Shown: one piece after another, positions 19,487 to 28,905 of the stretch | How the letters are laid out: the number at the start of each line of letters is the position of its first letter | How positions within the stretch are numbered: the stretch's first letter is position 1 | NCBI GenBank assembly: GCA_021799275.1 | Contig: JAJZAT010000007.1 | Location: forward strand, 1-64,000 | Direction: 5' to 3' | DNA length: 64,000 bases | Source of the DNA: Bacillota bacterium | GTDB taxonomy: Bacteria; Bacillota; Sulfobacillia; JAJZYS01; JAJYTV01 | The notes under the pieces: model-generated | Seen by the model: the letters and a program-made list of their open reading frames with translations, nothing else | Database searches by the model: none | Told to the model about the DNA's origin: nothing | Translations under genes and position numbers: made by a program

Positions 19487-20764
19487 TCATTCTAGCACAC
19501 TCCAAAGTTTCGCAACAACGTCCGCCGACCAGGCCCAGACCGTCCTACCGCTCCCCGCATCGGTCGAACGAGCACGGCCAGGCAGCCACACTGGCCTACC
19601 CTCGAGACAGACGACCGGCAGCTCATCACGGAACGGACGCGGCACCTTCGCATCTACCAGGATGTCCTGCAGCTTGCGCGTTCCGCCTGGAAGCCGCAAT
19701 CGGTCTCCCAGGCGTCTTGGCCGCACCGAGAGGCGGCCAGGTCCCACATTGGCCGAGCTGGCGCCGTCGGGCGGCGCTCCGACACCGAACCTCAGGCCCC
19801 GCCAAAGGACCTGCCCTCCTTCCGGCAGATTGCACCATGGCGGTGGCTGCCGCAACCGGAAGAGGAGCCCGCGCTCGAGCCGTAGCTGCCTCGTGATGGC
19901 GTAGCGACCGTCGCGTTCCAAGACTGCCATACAGGCGCTGAGACTGTCTGCGTCAGACGTCACACCCTCTCGCGTCAGCACCTGGCGCAAGGCACGTCGG
20001 CGCAAGGCGCTCGGCGCCGCCCGCAAGGGACGAAGGTCCAGGGCGTATCCCCGGCCGGGGAGATCGACCACGAGCCGCGTGGCCTGCTGCTCGAGCCAGT
20101 CGTCCTCGTCACGGCGGATGGTCGCGAAGCGGCCGAGCGCCGCAAGCACTTCGGGATTCTCGCCGCGCAGTCGCGGCAGGACCTCGAGGCGCATACGGTT
20201 GCGGGCAAAGTCGAGCGAGTCGTTGGTCGGGTCGTCCGCAAAGGCCAGTCCTTCGGCCAGGCAGTACTGGCGCAGGGATGCGCGCGGCACGCCAAGCAGG
20301 GGTCGCCAGAGCGGCGGGCGCCAGACCGCCATGCCGCCCGCGAAGGCGGTGCCCCGCACGAGCTGGAGCAGGACCGTCTCGGCCTGATCGTCCGCCTGGT
20401 GTCCGAGCGCGATCGCGTCAGCACCCAGCGCCTGTGCCGTTCGCCGCAGAGCGGTCATGCGTGCCTCGCGCGCCTGGGCCTCGCTCGCCCTGCCAGGTGG
20501 CGGCAGATGCACCACGCTCCAGCCGACGCCGGCCGCGCGGGCCAGGCGTGCGCAGAGTGCCGCCTCCTGCGCCGCGGACTCTCGCCGCCAGCCGTGGTCG
20601 ACATGGCAGACGTGAAGGTCGAGCAGCCGCTCGTCCCTCAGACCGGCCAGGATGTGGAACAGGGCCACGGAATCCGGGCCGCCCGATACGGCGACCAGGA
20701 TCCTGCGGCCGCATAGGCCCGCCGCCTCCGCCTCTCGGTGGACGAGCGCCGTGAGTTCCTGCAT
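19487..20764 (-). CDS. tilS: tRNA(Ile)-lysidine synthase
   Basis: The enzyme converts the wobble cytidine of tRNA-Ile(CAU) to lysidine. The 425-residue product has the N-type PP-loop SGGPDS (about residue 31), HVDHGWR, ALGHQADDQAETVLLQLVRG and DDPTNDSLDFARNRMR. These are hallmarks of TilS, followed by the C-terminal TilS domain. ATG 20764 was chosen because upstream sequence in this frame is unrelated. It is transcribed with spoIIE and the kinase-like gene. Confidence 0.95.
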   Translation of the reverse strand: MQELTALVHREAEAAGLCGRRILVAVSGGPDSVALFHILAGLRDERLLDLHVCHVDHGWRRESAAQEAALCARLARAAGVGWSVVHLPPPGRASEAQAREARMTALRRTAQALGADAIALGHQADDQAETVLLQLVRGTAFAGGMAVWRPPLWRPLLGVPRASLRQYCLAEGLAFADDPTNDSLDFARNRMRLEVLPRLRGENPEVLAALGRFATIRRDEDDWLEQQATRLVVDLPGRGYALDLRPLRAAPSALRRRALRQVLTREGVTSDADSLSACMAVLERDGRYAITRQLRLERGLLFRLRQPPPWCNLPEGGQVLWRGLRFGVGAPPDGASSANVGPGRLSVRPRRLGDRLRLPGGTRKLQDILVDAKVPRPFRDELPVVCLEGRPVWLPGRARSTDAGSGRTVWAWSADVVAKLWSVLE

Positions 20765-20802
20765 GGGGCCCGGCTTCGACGTCTCGGCTCGCGGTCCTGC
20801 CG

Positions 20803-21483
20803 CTAGTGCTGCGACAGCGCGCCGAGCACCCTCACCATGTCGCGCAGGCGCCGCACGCGGCGGATCCAGGCGCGCGGCGTGAAACGACCGGACAGCCCTT
20901 CCTGCAGGAGCCGCCAGAGCCGGCGATCCTCCGTTGCCCACGGGGGCTCCTCTCCCGGCACGCTGCCGCCTGCCGCCAGCATGGCGGAAGCCAGCCAGCC
21001 GAGGTCGAGCGGGCCGTCGTCGCAGTTCTGCCAGCGACCGGGCGCCGCAAGGCGCCAGCGCCGCTCGTGCGCGCTGTAGATGATCTCGTCCGACGCCACC
21101 GCCGTGAGCTCCACGGAGTGCTTGGCGAGCACCTCGAGCGCCAGGCCTATGTCGAAGCCGAGCCCGCGCAGTTCGTTCGGTGACAGGCGGCGGCCCTCCT
21201 CGAGAAACGTCGTGAGGGTATAGCCGGCCAGCCACTCCGTCACCAGGTAGGAGAGCCGCCCGCCGGGCATGTCGCCGCACTCGCGCACCTGTGGCAAAGT
21301 CCCTTGGGGCAGTCGCCGCGCCAGGGCGGCACGGGCGTGCAGAATCTCGCTGCGGCCGATCTCGACCGTCCAGGCGCGCCCTGCCTCGTCCAAAGCCCAG
21401 AAGCTGCGCTCGCCCAGCGCCACCCCGATCTGATAGCGATGCGACTCGCCCCAGATCACCGGCCGGTCGACCGCTTCGCCCAT
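20803..21483 (-). CDS. Protein-kinase-like protein next to spoIIE (probably degenerate)
   Basis: The 226-residue product resembles the N-lobe and part of the C-lobe of Ser/Thr kinases (YLVTEWLAGYTLTTFL hinge-like segment) but lacks a convincing HRD or DFG motif. A kinase-like gene between spoIIE and tilS is known in several spore formers. Its start overlaps the spoIIE 3' end by 28 nt, so the two are coupled. It may act as a regulator or scaffold rather than an active kinase. Confidence 0.7.
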   Translation of the reverse strand: MGEAVDRPVIWGESHRYQIGVALGERSFWALDEAGRAWTVEIGRSEILHARAALARRLPQGTLPQVRECGDMPGGRLSYLVTEWLAGYTLTTFLEEGRRLSPNELRGLGFDIGLALEVLAKHSVELTAVASDEIIYSAHERRWRLAAPGRWQNCDDGPLDLGWLASAMLAAGGSVPGEEPPWATEDRRLWRLLQEGLSGRFTPRAWIRRVRRLRDMVRVLGALSQH

Positions 21484-23573
21484 GGGACACGCCTCCTTCC
21501 GCCAGCATTCTTTCCCTGATCGGGCAAAGCTATCCCGGCCGCCACCGTGCGCCGGTGCCAGGGCAGGATCTCCGTCCCGCCGCCCTGGGGATAGAACGCG
21601 ATGACCAGCACCGTCGCATCGTCCCGCGGCTTGGACCGCCTGCCCAGCGCCGCGTCGAGGATGGCTTCCGCCAGGAACTGCGGGTCATGGCCGCCGAGCG
21701 TCTCCAGGATCGCCTCGAGCCACTCGCCGCGCTGTCCCGGCATGGTCTCGAGCACACCGTCCGAAACGAGGACGAGCCTGTCCCCAGGGTGCAGCGACAG
21801 GTGCTGCACCGTGGCCTCGGCCTCGGGCAGGACGCCCAGCGGCAAGGCCTCGCCGCGCAGCACCTGCACGCCGTCGCTGCGCCAGAGATAGGTCTCGGGG
21901 GCTCCGATCTTGAGCACCGCGACCTCGCCGGCGACGAGGTCGACGAGTGCCACGTCCAGCGTCGCGTACCCGTCGCCGCCCAAGGCGCGCCGCACGGCGT
22001 TCGTGCTGCGCACCGCCAGCACCGGGTCCATGCCGGTCGCGATCAGCCCCTCGAGCGTGTCGAGGGCCCCAGCGCTCTGCTCGGCCGCCGCGTAACCGGT
22101 GCCCATGCCGTCCGATAGCGCGATCAGGAGGCGGCCTTCCTCGAGCTCGCGCGCGAGATAGCTGTCGCCGCTCAGACCTGCCTGCCCCTTGGCGAGCTGA
22201 GCGATTCCGCAGGCGTAGTGGATCCTGGGCGGCAGGAGGGCCGTCGGCGGCGCGAACGCCCAGCCGAGCATCTGGCGCACGCCCATCAGAACGTCATGGG
22301 CAAGTGTCCGCTCGGCCTGCAAGAGCCGGCGCACGTTGGCCTCCGCGCGCAGGCGGTCTCCAGCCAGCGAAACCGCGGTGGCCACCTGATCGGGACGCGG
22401 GCAGCGCTGGCGCAGCTCCGGCGGCAGATCGCCGCCGCTGGCGGGCCCGCCCTCCTGACGCAGCATCAGCTCCCGGACGCCGGTATACGTGCGGTAGAAA
22501 CCTTGATCCCAGCAGGTGCGTTCGAGCGGACAGCCAGTGCAGACATGCTCGCGCACGCTGCCGAGATAGCGGGCCACATCGGCCTCCTCGGCGGACGTGG
22601 CCGCCACCTCCGGCGCCAGGGCGCGGATCAGCGCGTCGAGCTCGCCGAGGGCGACCCCCACGCGCTCGTCGGGCCCTGTCGGCGCCTTGGGCGGCGGCGG
22701 CTCGAAGATCCGCCGCAAGGCGGCGAACGCCTTGTCCGGCACCGCCTGGCCAAGGACCAGCAGGCCGAGGGCGCAGCCCACGACGGCCTCTCCCGCCTCG
22801 AGGGGCAGCTGTGGCAGCGCGAGGGCCAGCGGAGCGACGAGCCCAAGCCAGCCCCAGAATGGACCGTAGCGCCGCAGCGTCGCTCCGAGAGCGCCACCGG
22901 CCGCCAACCACAGCCCCGCCGCTGGAGGCACCGACGTACCCAAGGCCAGGACCGCGCCGAGGGCCAGGGCGAGCTGCGCGGCAGGCAGGCGACAGCGCAA
23001 GGCGAGGAACACGACGGCGACGGCCAGCACGAGGTCCGGGTGGAGCAAGGGGGTTCTGGCCGCCTGAAGGGACCAGACGGCCGCAATCGCGAGTAGGCCG
23101 GCGGCGAACTGGCGCTGCTGCGGGTCGTCGCCCAGGAGGGTTTTCCAGGCGAACGCCACCGTCCACCCCCCGAAGACGGTTACCGGCACCAGAAGGAAGC
23201 GGGCCGAGTCCCCGTGGAGTGCCAAGGCGAGCGGTAGCGCCAGGAAGCCGGCGAGCACGGGACCGCCAACGCCACGGCGCAGGCGCGGCCATATGCCCTC
23301 GCCCACTGCGAGCGGCAGCAGGGCAAGGGCGAGCAGGGCGGAAAACGCAGCGCCATCCGCGCCGCGCAAGAGGGTGCCGACGACGGCTGCGAGCACGCCG
23401 ACCACCGCGAAGGGCAACTCGACCAGTCCGCCGGCGGCCGCCAGTCCCATGGGCCAGGCGGGATGGCCGATGGAGGCTTGTCCCAGGACCAGACCGAGAA
23501 CGCCGACGAGCATGACCCGGAGCCAACGTCTTCGGTCCGAAGGCGCATTTTCGCGTCCCGGCCGATCAGTCAA
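21456..23573 (-). CDS. spoIIE: Stage II sporulation protein E-like PP2C phosphatase
   Basis: The 705-residue product has about ten N-terminal hydrophobic helices, a middle region with the Cys pattern CTGCPLERTCW typical of SpoIIE, and a C-terminal PP2C domain with GDSYL, LSDGMGTG and DDATVLVI metal-site motifs. In sporulation SpoIIE dephosphorylates SpoIIAA to release sigma-F and interacts with the septum. It heads the spoIIE-kinase-tilS-ftsH run and is direct evidence for sporulation ability. Confidence 0.93.
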   Translation of the reverse strand: MTDRPGRENAPSDRRRWLRVMLVGVLGLVLGQASIGHPAWPMGLAAAGGLVELPFAVVGVLAAVVGTLLRGADGAAFSALLALALLPLAVGEGIWPRLRRGVGGPVLAGFLALPLALALHGDSARFLLVPVTVFGGWTVAFAWKTLLGDDPQQRQFAAGLLAIAAVWSLQAARTPLLHPDLVLAVAVVFLALRCRLPAAQLALALGAVLALGTSVPPAAGLWLAAGGALGATLRRYGPFWGWLGLVAPLALALPQLPLEAGEAVVGCALGLLVLGQAVPDKAFAALRRIFEPPPPKAPTGPDERVGVALGELDALIRALAPEVAATSAEEADVARYLGSVREHVCTGCPLERTCWDQGFYRTYTGVRELMLRQEGGPASGGDLPPELRQRCPRPDQVATAVSLAGDRLRAEANVRRLLQAERTLAHDVLMGVRQMLGWAFAPPTALLPPRIHYACGIAQLAKGQAGLSGDSYLARELEEGRLLIALSDGMGTGYAAAEQSAGALDTLEGLIATGMDPVLAVRSTNAVRRALGGDGYATLDVALVDLVAGEVAVLKIGAPETYLWRSDGVQVLRGEALPLGVLPEAEATVQHLSLHPGDRLVLVSDGVLETMPGQRGEWLEAILETLGGHDPQFLAEAILDAALGRRSKPRDDATVLVIAFYPQGGGTEILPWHRRTVAAGIALPDQGKNAGGRRRVPWAKRSTGR

Positions 23574-23710
23574 TCAACCGCCCCCAGACCGCAGCGTCTA
23601 CCGCTGTGGTAGTCGTGCGCCGCGGACAGTATAGGCGGGTGTCGGCGCCTGACCGTGGCGAACCCGGGCGACGGCCGTGCGACAGGATACGTGTCGACGG
23701 AAAACACGGG

Positions 23711-23747
23711 GCCGCGGCCACCCCGAAACGTTCGGGGTGACCGCGGC
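23711..23747 (-). terminator. Hairpin after the YbjN-like gene
   Basis: A long stem, GCCGCGG-CACCCCGAA with TTCGGGGTG-CCGCGGC, has a single bulged base on each arm and a 3-nt loop. It lies about 40 nt beyond the stop of the YbjN-like gene and probably terminates its transcript before spoIIE. Confidence 0.65.
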
Positions 23748-23785
23748 GCCACTTGCTCTTCCTTATTACTCGCTGCAGCCCGCTC

Positions 23786-24244
23786 TCAGCTGCCGGGCGG
23801 TTCGCAGAGTTCGATCGCCTGGAGAGGACTCAGGCTACCCTCCGCGACCCCTTCGATACCGGGCAGATAACGGTCGAGCGTGGCCACATTGACGTGCAGA
23901 AGTCTGCGCACAAAGGCCGTATTCGCCTCTGTCTGCCCGAGTTCGACGCTGGTCTTGAACCGCGTCTCCCCATCACTGAAGTCCATCTCGAAGTTGCCGA
24001 GCACGAGACCGAAGTTCGCCCGGGTCAGGAAGTCGGCCATGGACTGCCTAGCCTCTTCAGGGACCGCCTTGGCCGTCACCGAATAGATCACGAGGGCGTT
24101 TCGCTCGTCATCGATGTGGGCGTAGCACATCCAGCTGCCATGCTGGCCGCGAAACCCCATCGCCAGGGTGGACTGGCCCTCCACGGGCGCATACTGCCAG
24201 CCGTCCTCCTGCAGCAGCGCCTCGACCATCTCCCGTAAGGACAT
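23786..24244 (-). CDS. YbjN-domain protein
   Basis: The 152-residue soluble product starts LREMVEALLQEDGWQY, a pattern of the YbjN/type III secretion chaperone-like fold, and has the alternating strand-helix layout of that family (GFRGQHGSWMCYAHID, ALVIYSVTAKAVPEE). No catalytic motif is seen. It appears monocistronic, with a terminator behind it. Family members are usually of unclear function, so only the fold is proposed. Confidence 0.65.
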   Translation of the reverse strand: MSLREMVEALLQEDGWQYAPVEGQSTLAMGFRGQHGSWMCYAHIDDERNALVIYSVTAKAVPEEARQSMADFLTRANFGLVLGNFEMDFSDGETRFKTSVELGQTEANTAFVRRLLHVNVATLDRYLPGIEGVAEGSLSPLQAIELCEPPGS

Positions 24245-24298
24245 GACTGCACCTCCAAGCCTGCCTGCGCAAGGCAGTATAGCACCGAGCGCCGGGCA

Positions 24299-25471
24299 TC
24301 AGCCTTGCCGCAGGGCCTCGATCGGGTCGAGGCGGCTGGCCCGCATGGCGGGCCACATGCCGAACACGATGCCCACGACGAGCGAGAAGCCGAGCGCCAG
24401 GACGATGGAGTTTGTCGCCACTCCGCCGCTCCAGCCGAGGGCCGACGCCATGATGCTGGCCCCGAGGCTGCCGAGCAGCGCTCCGATCGCGCCGCCGAAC
24501 AGGCTGAGGATGCCGGACTCCACCAGGAACTGCGTCAGGATGGCGCCGCGACGGGCCCCGATCGCCTTGCGCAGGCCGATCTCCCTCGTCCGCTCGGCGA
24601 CGGTCACCAGCATGATGTTCATGATGCCGATGCCGCCCACCAGCAGCGAAATGCCGGCGATGCCGCCGAGCATCATCGTCAGGGTGCCCGTGATAGTGGA
24701 GAGTGTCGAGAGGATCTGGTCCTGCGAGACGACCATGGCCGCGTTCTGGTTTTGGAAGCGCGCATCCATGACGGCCTCGATCTGGGCCACCGCGAGGGGC
24801 GCGATGCCCGCGGAACGGGCCTCCGCGATGATCGACGTGATCTGGTTGGTGCCTAGGATCTCCTCGGCGGTAGTGATGGGCGTCAGGATGACGTCGTCCT
24901 CGTTGGCGCCGAACGCCCCGCCTGCGCTCTTGAGCACCCCGATCACCGTCAGGGGCGTGCCGTTGACGTAGATGGTCTGTCCCATGCCGGAGCGAACCCC
25001 GAAGAGTTGCTGCTCCACGGTTTGGCCAAGCACCGCGACATCACGCCTGTAGGTGATGTCCGACGCGATGAGGTAGCGCCCCGCGGCCAGGGTGCGACCC
25101 TGGATCTTCAGGGACTGCGGCGTTGAGCCCATCAGCGACGTGGAGTAGGTCTGCGAGCCGAAGGCCGAGGTCACCTGGCCGGTCATGAGAGGTGCGTCGG
25201 CGCTGATTTGCGGCACCACCTGCTTGAGCCAGGTCACGTCCTGCGGGTAGTAGAGGACTGCGCCGTTCGAGCGCATCGGCGTGATCGTGATCAGATTCGA
25301 GCCGAGGGACTGGATCTGCGATGTGACCGATCCGGTGGCGGCCTGGCCGATCGAGATCAGCGCGATGACCGCACCGACTCCGATGATGATGCCGAGCATG
25401 GTCAGGAACGCCCGCAGCTTGCCCAGCATCAGGCTGCGCCACGCCATGCGGATGCTTTCCCAGATCATCAT
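24299..25471 (-). CDS. MacB-like ABC transporter permease
   Basis: The 390-residue product has a transmembrane helix at residues 20-42, a large extracytoplasmic domain, and three C-terminal helices with the FtsX-like signature GGIGIMNIMLVTVAERTREIG. This is the layout of MacB/LolE-type mechanotransmission permeases that expel antibiotics, peptides or lipids. The start overlaps the ATPase stop by ATGA. It is the last gene of a MarR-adaptor-ATPase-permease operon. Confidence 0.92.
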   Translation of the reverse strand: MMIWESIRMAWRSLMLGKLRAFLTMLGIIIGVGAVIALISIGQAATGSVTSQIQSLGSNLITITPMRSNGAVLYYPQDVTWLKQVVPQISADAPLMTGQVTSAFGSQTYSTSLMGSTPQSLKIQGRTLAAGRYLIASDITYRRDVAVLGQTVEQQLFGVRSGMGQTIYVNGTPLTVIGVLKSAGGAFGANEDDVILTPITTAEEILGTNQITSIIAEARSAGIAPLAVAQIEAVMDARFQNQNAAMVVSQDQILSTLSTITGTLTMMLGGIAGISLLVGGIGIMNIMLVTVAERTREIGLRKAIGARRGAILTQFLVESGILSLFGGAIGALLGSLGASIMASALGWSGGVATNSIVLALGFSLVVGIVFGMWPAMRASRLDPIEALRQG

Positions 25472-26193
25472 TGCGCCTGCACCTCCCCCGGGATGCGCCT
25501 GCGCTCGGGGGGCACCTCTTCGTCCGAGACGACGGCGCCGTCGCGCAGGTGGATGATGCGTTCGGTGTGCAGGGCGACGTCCTCGTCATGGGTGACGACC
25601 ACGATCGTTCGTCCCGTCTTGTGCAGGTCGAGGAAGAGCCGCATGACGTCCTCACCGGATGTGGAGTCGAGGTTGCCCGTCGGCTCGTCCGCCAGGATGA
25701 CGTCCGGCTGCCCCGCCAAGGCGCGGGCTACGCCCACGCGCTGCTGCTGCCCGCCGGACATCTCCATCGGCCGGTGATGCCAGCGGTCCGCGAGGCCGAC
25801 AGCCGCAAGGGCGTCTTCCGCCCGCTTGCGCCTCTGGGATCCGCTGAGGCCCCGATAGACGAGCGGCAGTTCCACGTTCTCGAGCGCCGTGAGCTGGGGT
25901 AGCAGGTTGTAGTTCTGAAAGACGAAGCCGATGCGGCGGTTGCGCACGTCCGCCAAGGCATCGTCGGACTTGCGCCCGACCTCTTCGCCACCGAGGAAGT
26001 ACTGTCCGGCGCTGGGACGATCGAGGCAGCCGAGCAGGTTCAGCAGGGTGGACTTGCCCGACCCGGAGGGGCCCATGATGGCCACCATCTGCCCCTCCGA
26101 GATCGCGAAGTCGAGCCCGCGGAGGGCATGCACTTCCACAGTGCCCATGCGGTAGGTGCGCCTCAGATCCTCGACGCGGATGACCTCGGGCAT
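25468..26193 (-). CDS. MacB/LolD-type ABC transporter ATPase
   Basis: The 241-residue product has Walker A MGPSGSGKST, Q-loop FVFQNYNLL, signature MSGGQQQRV, Walker B VILADEPTG and H-loop VTHD. Together with the adaptor and permease it forms an export pump. ATG 26193 lies one base after the adaptor stop. A separate ATPase and permease is the usual Gram-positive arrangement of MacB. Confidence 0.94.
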   Translation of the reverse strand: MPEVIRVEDLRRTYRMGTVEVHALRGLDFAISEGQMVAIMGPSGSGKSTLLNLLGCLDRPSAGQYFLGGEEVGRKSDDALADVRNRRIGFVFQNYNLLPQLTALENVELPLVYRGLSGSQRRKRAEDALAAVGLADRWHHRPMEMSGGQQQRVGVARALAGQPDVILADEPTGNLDSTSGEDVMRLFLDLHKTGRTIVVVTHDEDVALHTERIIHLRDGAVVSDEEVPPERRRIPGEVQAQ

Positions 26194-26194
26194 A

Positions 26195-28210
26195 TCACTG
26201 GCCCCCGTTGCCGCCGCCGAACCCGCCACCACCGCCACCGCCGCCAAAGCCGCCCGAGCCGCCGCCCGAGGAGCCACCCTGGCCGGAGCCCCCGCCGGAA
26301 CCCTGGGTACGGGTACGGAAGCCACCACCGCCGCCGCCCAAGCCACCGCCGACCCTAAGTCCGCCGCCCAAGCTGCCGGACGTCGAGCTCGAGACCGATG
26401 CCGTGACAACCTTGTCGCCTGCCTTAAGTCCGGAGAGGACCTGGATCGCGACGTCGTTCGAGAGACCGGCGTCCACACGCTGGACGGTGATTCTGCCGTT
26501 CTTGACGACTTCGACGGTGGCAGCCTGGCCCGTGCCGCTCACGGCCTCCACCGGTACCAGGAGCGTCTGGCGGACGAAGGCCACATCGATGGTGACGCTC
26601 GCCGACATCCCGGCCAGGAGCCCGCCCGGCTTCGCGACATTGATGATCACGTTGAAGTTCGCGACGCCCGAGGAGTTCGTTCCCGCGGGAGAAATCAGCG
26701 CTACACTCCCTGCGAACGTCTGCCCCGGCAGCGCGTCCGACGTCACGATCGCCCGCTGGCCCGTCTTCACCTGGGCGATCGAAACCTGGCTGATCGGGAC
26801 GACGATCTGCAGGGAACTCGGCGCTTCCACCGCAAACGGTGCGGTAGATGCGCTCGTCGTGGTGGACGAACTGTTGCCGCTCGTGACGCCGCCACCCTGG
26901 GTTACGGTGTCACCCGGCTGCACGTTCACCGCCGTGACGATGCCCGCGATCGGGCTTGTGATGTTGAGGTCCGCCAGCGCATTCTTGGCTTTTTGCACGT
27001 TCAGCTGGTCCACGGCGATCTTCGCCTTGATCGATGACACCTGGCCGGCCGACGGCGGCGTCGGGCTCTCGACCTGCTGCAGGGTTGCCTGATCGGACGT
27101 CAGCTGCGCCTGGTCGGAAGTCACGGTGGTCTTATCCGAATTCACCACGGCCTCGTCGGAGTTCACCTGGGCCTCGTCCGTCTGGAGCTGCGTCTGCAGC
27201 GACGGGTTGGATAGCGTCACAACGGTCTCGCCCGCCTGAACCGTCTGCCCGGCCTGCAGCGCAACGCTTGTGACGCTGCCCGATACCTGCGTCGTCACCG
27301 CCTGGGTGTCCGCGAACGCAACCGTACCTGCCTCGGTGAGGTAAGACTGCGTGAAGTTGACCGTCGCGTTCATGCCGGCCCTCATGCCCGAAGGCGGATT
27401 CTCAATCGTCAGGGTCACAGGGAAGAGCGCTCCCTGCCGGTTCGAGCCGCTCGAAGTGACGCCGATCGTCGATACCGCAGCGTTCAACGTGCCCTGGTCC
27501 TGCGTCCAGACCTGCACGCCCTCGCCTACGTAGATGTTCGGCAGGTCGATCTCGGGCACGCTGGTCTGCACTTCGATCGAGTTCGGCTGCACCACCTGGA
27601 AGACGGTCGTGCCCTGTCCGACGTTCTGTCCAGGCGTGACGCTCACGGACGAGACGATGCCGGAGACCGGTGACGTGACGTCCAGGTATCCGATGTTCTG
27701 CTGGTCGGTCGCGACCTTCTGCTCGTCGCTTGTGACCTTCTGCTCGTCGTTCTTGATTTTCTGCTGGTCGTTCGCGATCTTCTGCTGGTCAACCTTGATC
27801 CGGTCTTTGTCTGCCTGGATCTGCGTCGCTGAGGCGGGCGTCGGCGAGACGAGTTGGCTCAGGCTCGCCTGATCGGAAGCGAGCTGCGCCTCGGCCGATA
27901 AGAGGTTCGACGAGAGCGTGCCCTGTGTGTCGGCGACGGTGGCAAGGATCTGTCCCGCCTTTACCTGGCTTCCGACCTGCACGGGCACCGTCGTGACGGT
28001 GCCCGGCTCCTGGGCGTTCACATTGACGGAGGTGGCCGCCTGCACCGTTCCGCTTCCGGTCACGTTGACGATGAGCGGGCCATTGTAGGCGGTGGCGACG
28101 GCATAGTTCTGCTGGGTGGTCTTGTGGCCGGCTCTGAGTGCGCGGACGCCGACGAAGGCGACCGCCAAGATAACCACGACCACCACGACGATGGTCACGA
28201 CTCGACGCAT
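26195..28210 (-). CDS. MacA/HlyD-like efflux adaptor with two coiled-coil/lipoyl modules
   Basis: This 671-residue protein is much longer than typical adaptors (about 350-450). An N-terminal membrane anchor (residues 5-25) precedes a first lipoyl half, a hairpin with heptad-like KIANDQQKIKNDEQKV repeats, and the closing half DVTSPVSGIVSSVSVTPG. A second such set follows (TTQVSGSVTSVALQAG, a TSDQAQLTSDQATL hairpin, NITSPIAGIVTAVNVQPG), then a beta-barrel domain and a Gly-rich tail of about 60 residues. It links the membrane pump to the envelope. Confidence 0.9.
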   Translation of the reverse strand: MRRVVTIVVVVVVILAVAFVGVRALRAGHKTTQQNYAVATAYNGPLIVNVTGSGTVQAATSVNVNAQEPGTVTTVPVQVGSQVKAGQILATVADTQGTLSSNLLSAEAQLASDQASLSQLVSPTPASATQIQADKDRIKVDQQKIANDQQKIKNDEQKVTSDEQKVATDQQNIGYLDVTSPVSGIVSSVSVTPGQNVGQGTTVFQVVQPNSIEVQTSVPEIDLPNIYVGEGVQVWTQDQGTLNAAVSTIGVTSSGSNRQGALFPVTLTIENPPSGMRAGMNATVNFTQSYLTEAGTVAFADTQAVTTQVSGSVTSVALQAGQTVQAGETVVTLSNPSLQTQLQTDEAQVNSDEAVVNSDKTTVTSDQAQLTSDQATLQQVESPTPPSAGQVSSIKAKIAVDQLNVQKAKNALADLNITSPIAGIVTAVNVQPGDTVTQGGGVTSGNSSSTTTSASTAPFAVEAPSSLQIVVPISQVSIAQVKTGQRAIVTSDALPGQTFAGSVALISPAGTNSSGVANFNVIINVAKPGGLLAGMSASVTIDVAFVRQTLLVPVEAVSGTGQAATVEVVKNGRITVQRVDAGLSNDVAIQVLSGLKAGDKVVTASVSSSTSGSLGGGLRVGGGLGGGGGGFRTRTQGSGGGSGQGGSSGGGSGGFGGGGGGGGFGGGNGGQ

Positions 28211-28321
28211 CCCGGTTCCCCCTCTGACTGCGCGGTGTGCACGGCGCTTTGATTCTGGGCGACGTTTCTTTCGCTAAGATAAGTTCCTGGCCAAGTTTTC
28301 CTAAGATGCCTGCAGCACACC

Positions 28322-28792
28322 TTAGTGATCCGGTGTTTCCCCTCGGTGGTTCATTTCCCTGAGGCGATGGAGAATGCGCACAACAGCCTCCCTATCCTCT
28401 GGATCGAGTGCTTCCACGAGGCGCTGCACCTCCAACCGCCTGCGCTGCCTATGCTCGGCGAGCACCTCCTCGCCTGCTGACGTAAGACTCACGACGACTG
28501 CCCGACGGTCCCGCTCGTCGCGGTCGCGGCGGACGTAGCCGCGGCGCTCCAGATCCGCAACCAGCTGGGTGATCGCTGCAGGCGTCAGCTGAAGGGCCTG
28601 CGCGAGGTCGGAGACGCGCGAAGGGCCCTGGGGCCAGGGTGCTTCGAAGCGTCCTCGCGGCTTGAGACGCCAGAGCAGCATCTGGTGGCTCGGTCCGAGT
28701 CCTGTCTCGGCCTCCCTGCGCTGCTGTCGCCGCAGGCCGGAAAGCGTCTGAAAGAGCAGCGTAATCAGTTCGTCGACATCCGGCTCCGCCAC
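28322..28792 (-). CDS. MarR-family transcriptional regulator
   Basis: The 156-residue product has the MarR winged helix (RVSDLAQALQLTPAAITQLVADLERRGYVRRDRDERDRRAVVVSLT split over the recognition helix and wing). It heads the adaptor-ATPase-permease operon, separated by 112 nt, so it is probably the local repressor that responds to the pump's substrate. Other targets cannot be excluded. Confidence 0.9.
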   Translation of the reverse strand: MAEPDVDELITLLFQTLSGLRRQQRREAETGLGPSHQMLLWRLKPRGRFEAPWPQGPSRVSDLAQALQLTPAAITQLVADLERRGYVRRDRDERDRRAVVVSLTSAGEEVLAEHRQRRRLEVQRLVEALDPEDREAVVRILHRLREMNHRGETPDH

Positions 28793-28864
28793 GCACTCAC
28801 CCCTGAAGACTTTTAGTCGCTTAACTATTGCCTTGCCCTGCTATGCTGTCAAGCCAAGAAAAAG

Positions 28865-28896
28865 GGCGCGAGAGCTGCCGCGCAGCTGCTCGCGCC
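28865..28896 (-). terminator. Terminator after tRNA-Glu
   Basis: On the minus strand the hairpin GGCGCGAG-CAGCTGC / GCAGCT-CTCGCGCC is followed by CTTTTTCTT, a classic T-run. It lies 9 nt past the tRNA 3' end. Confidence 0.85.
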
Positions 28897-28905
28897 ATCA
28901 AGGCC

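Noticed and set aside
26156-27092. Long open frames antisense to the efflux adaptor, including a proline-rich one
   Set aside because: They mirror the Gly-rich tail and repeats of the real gene on the other strand, lack ribosome sites and show no family pattern.
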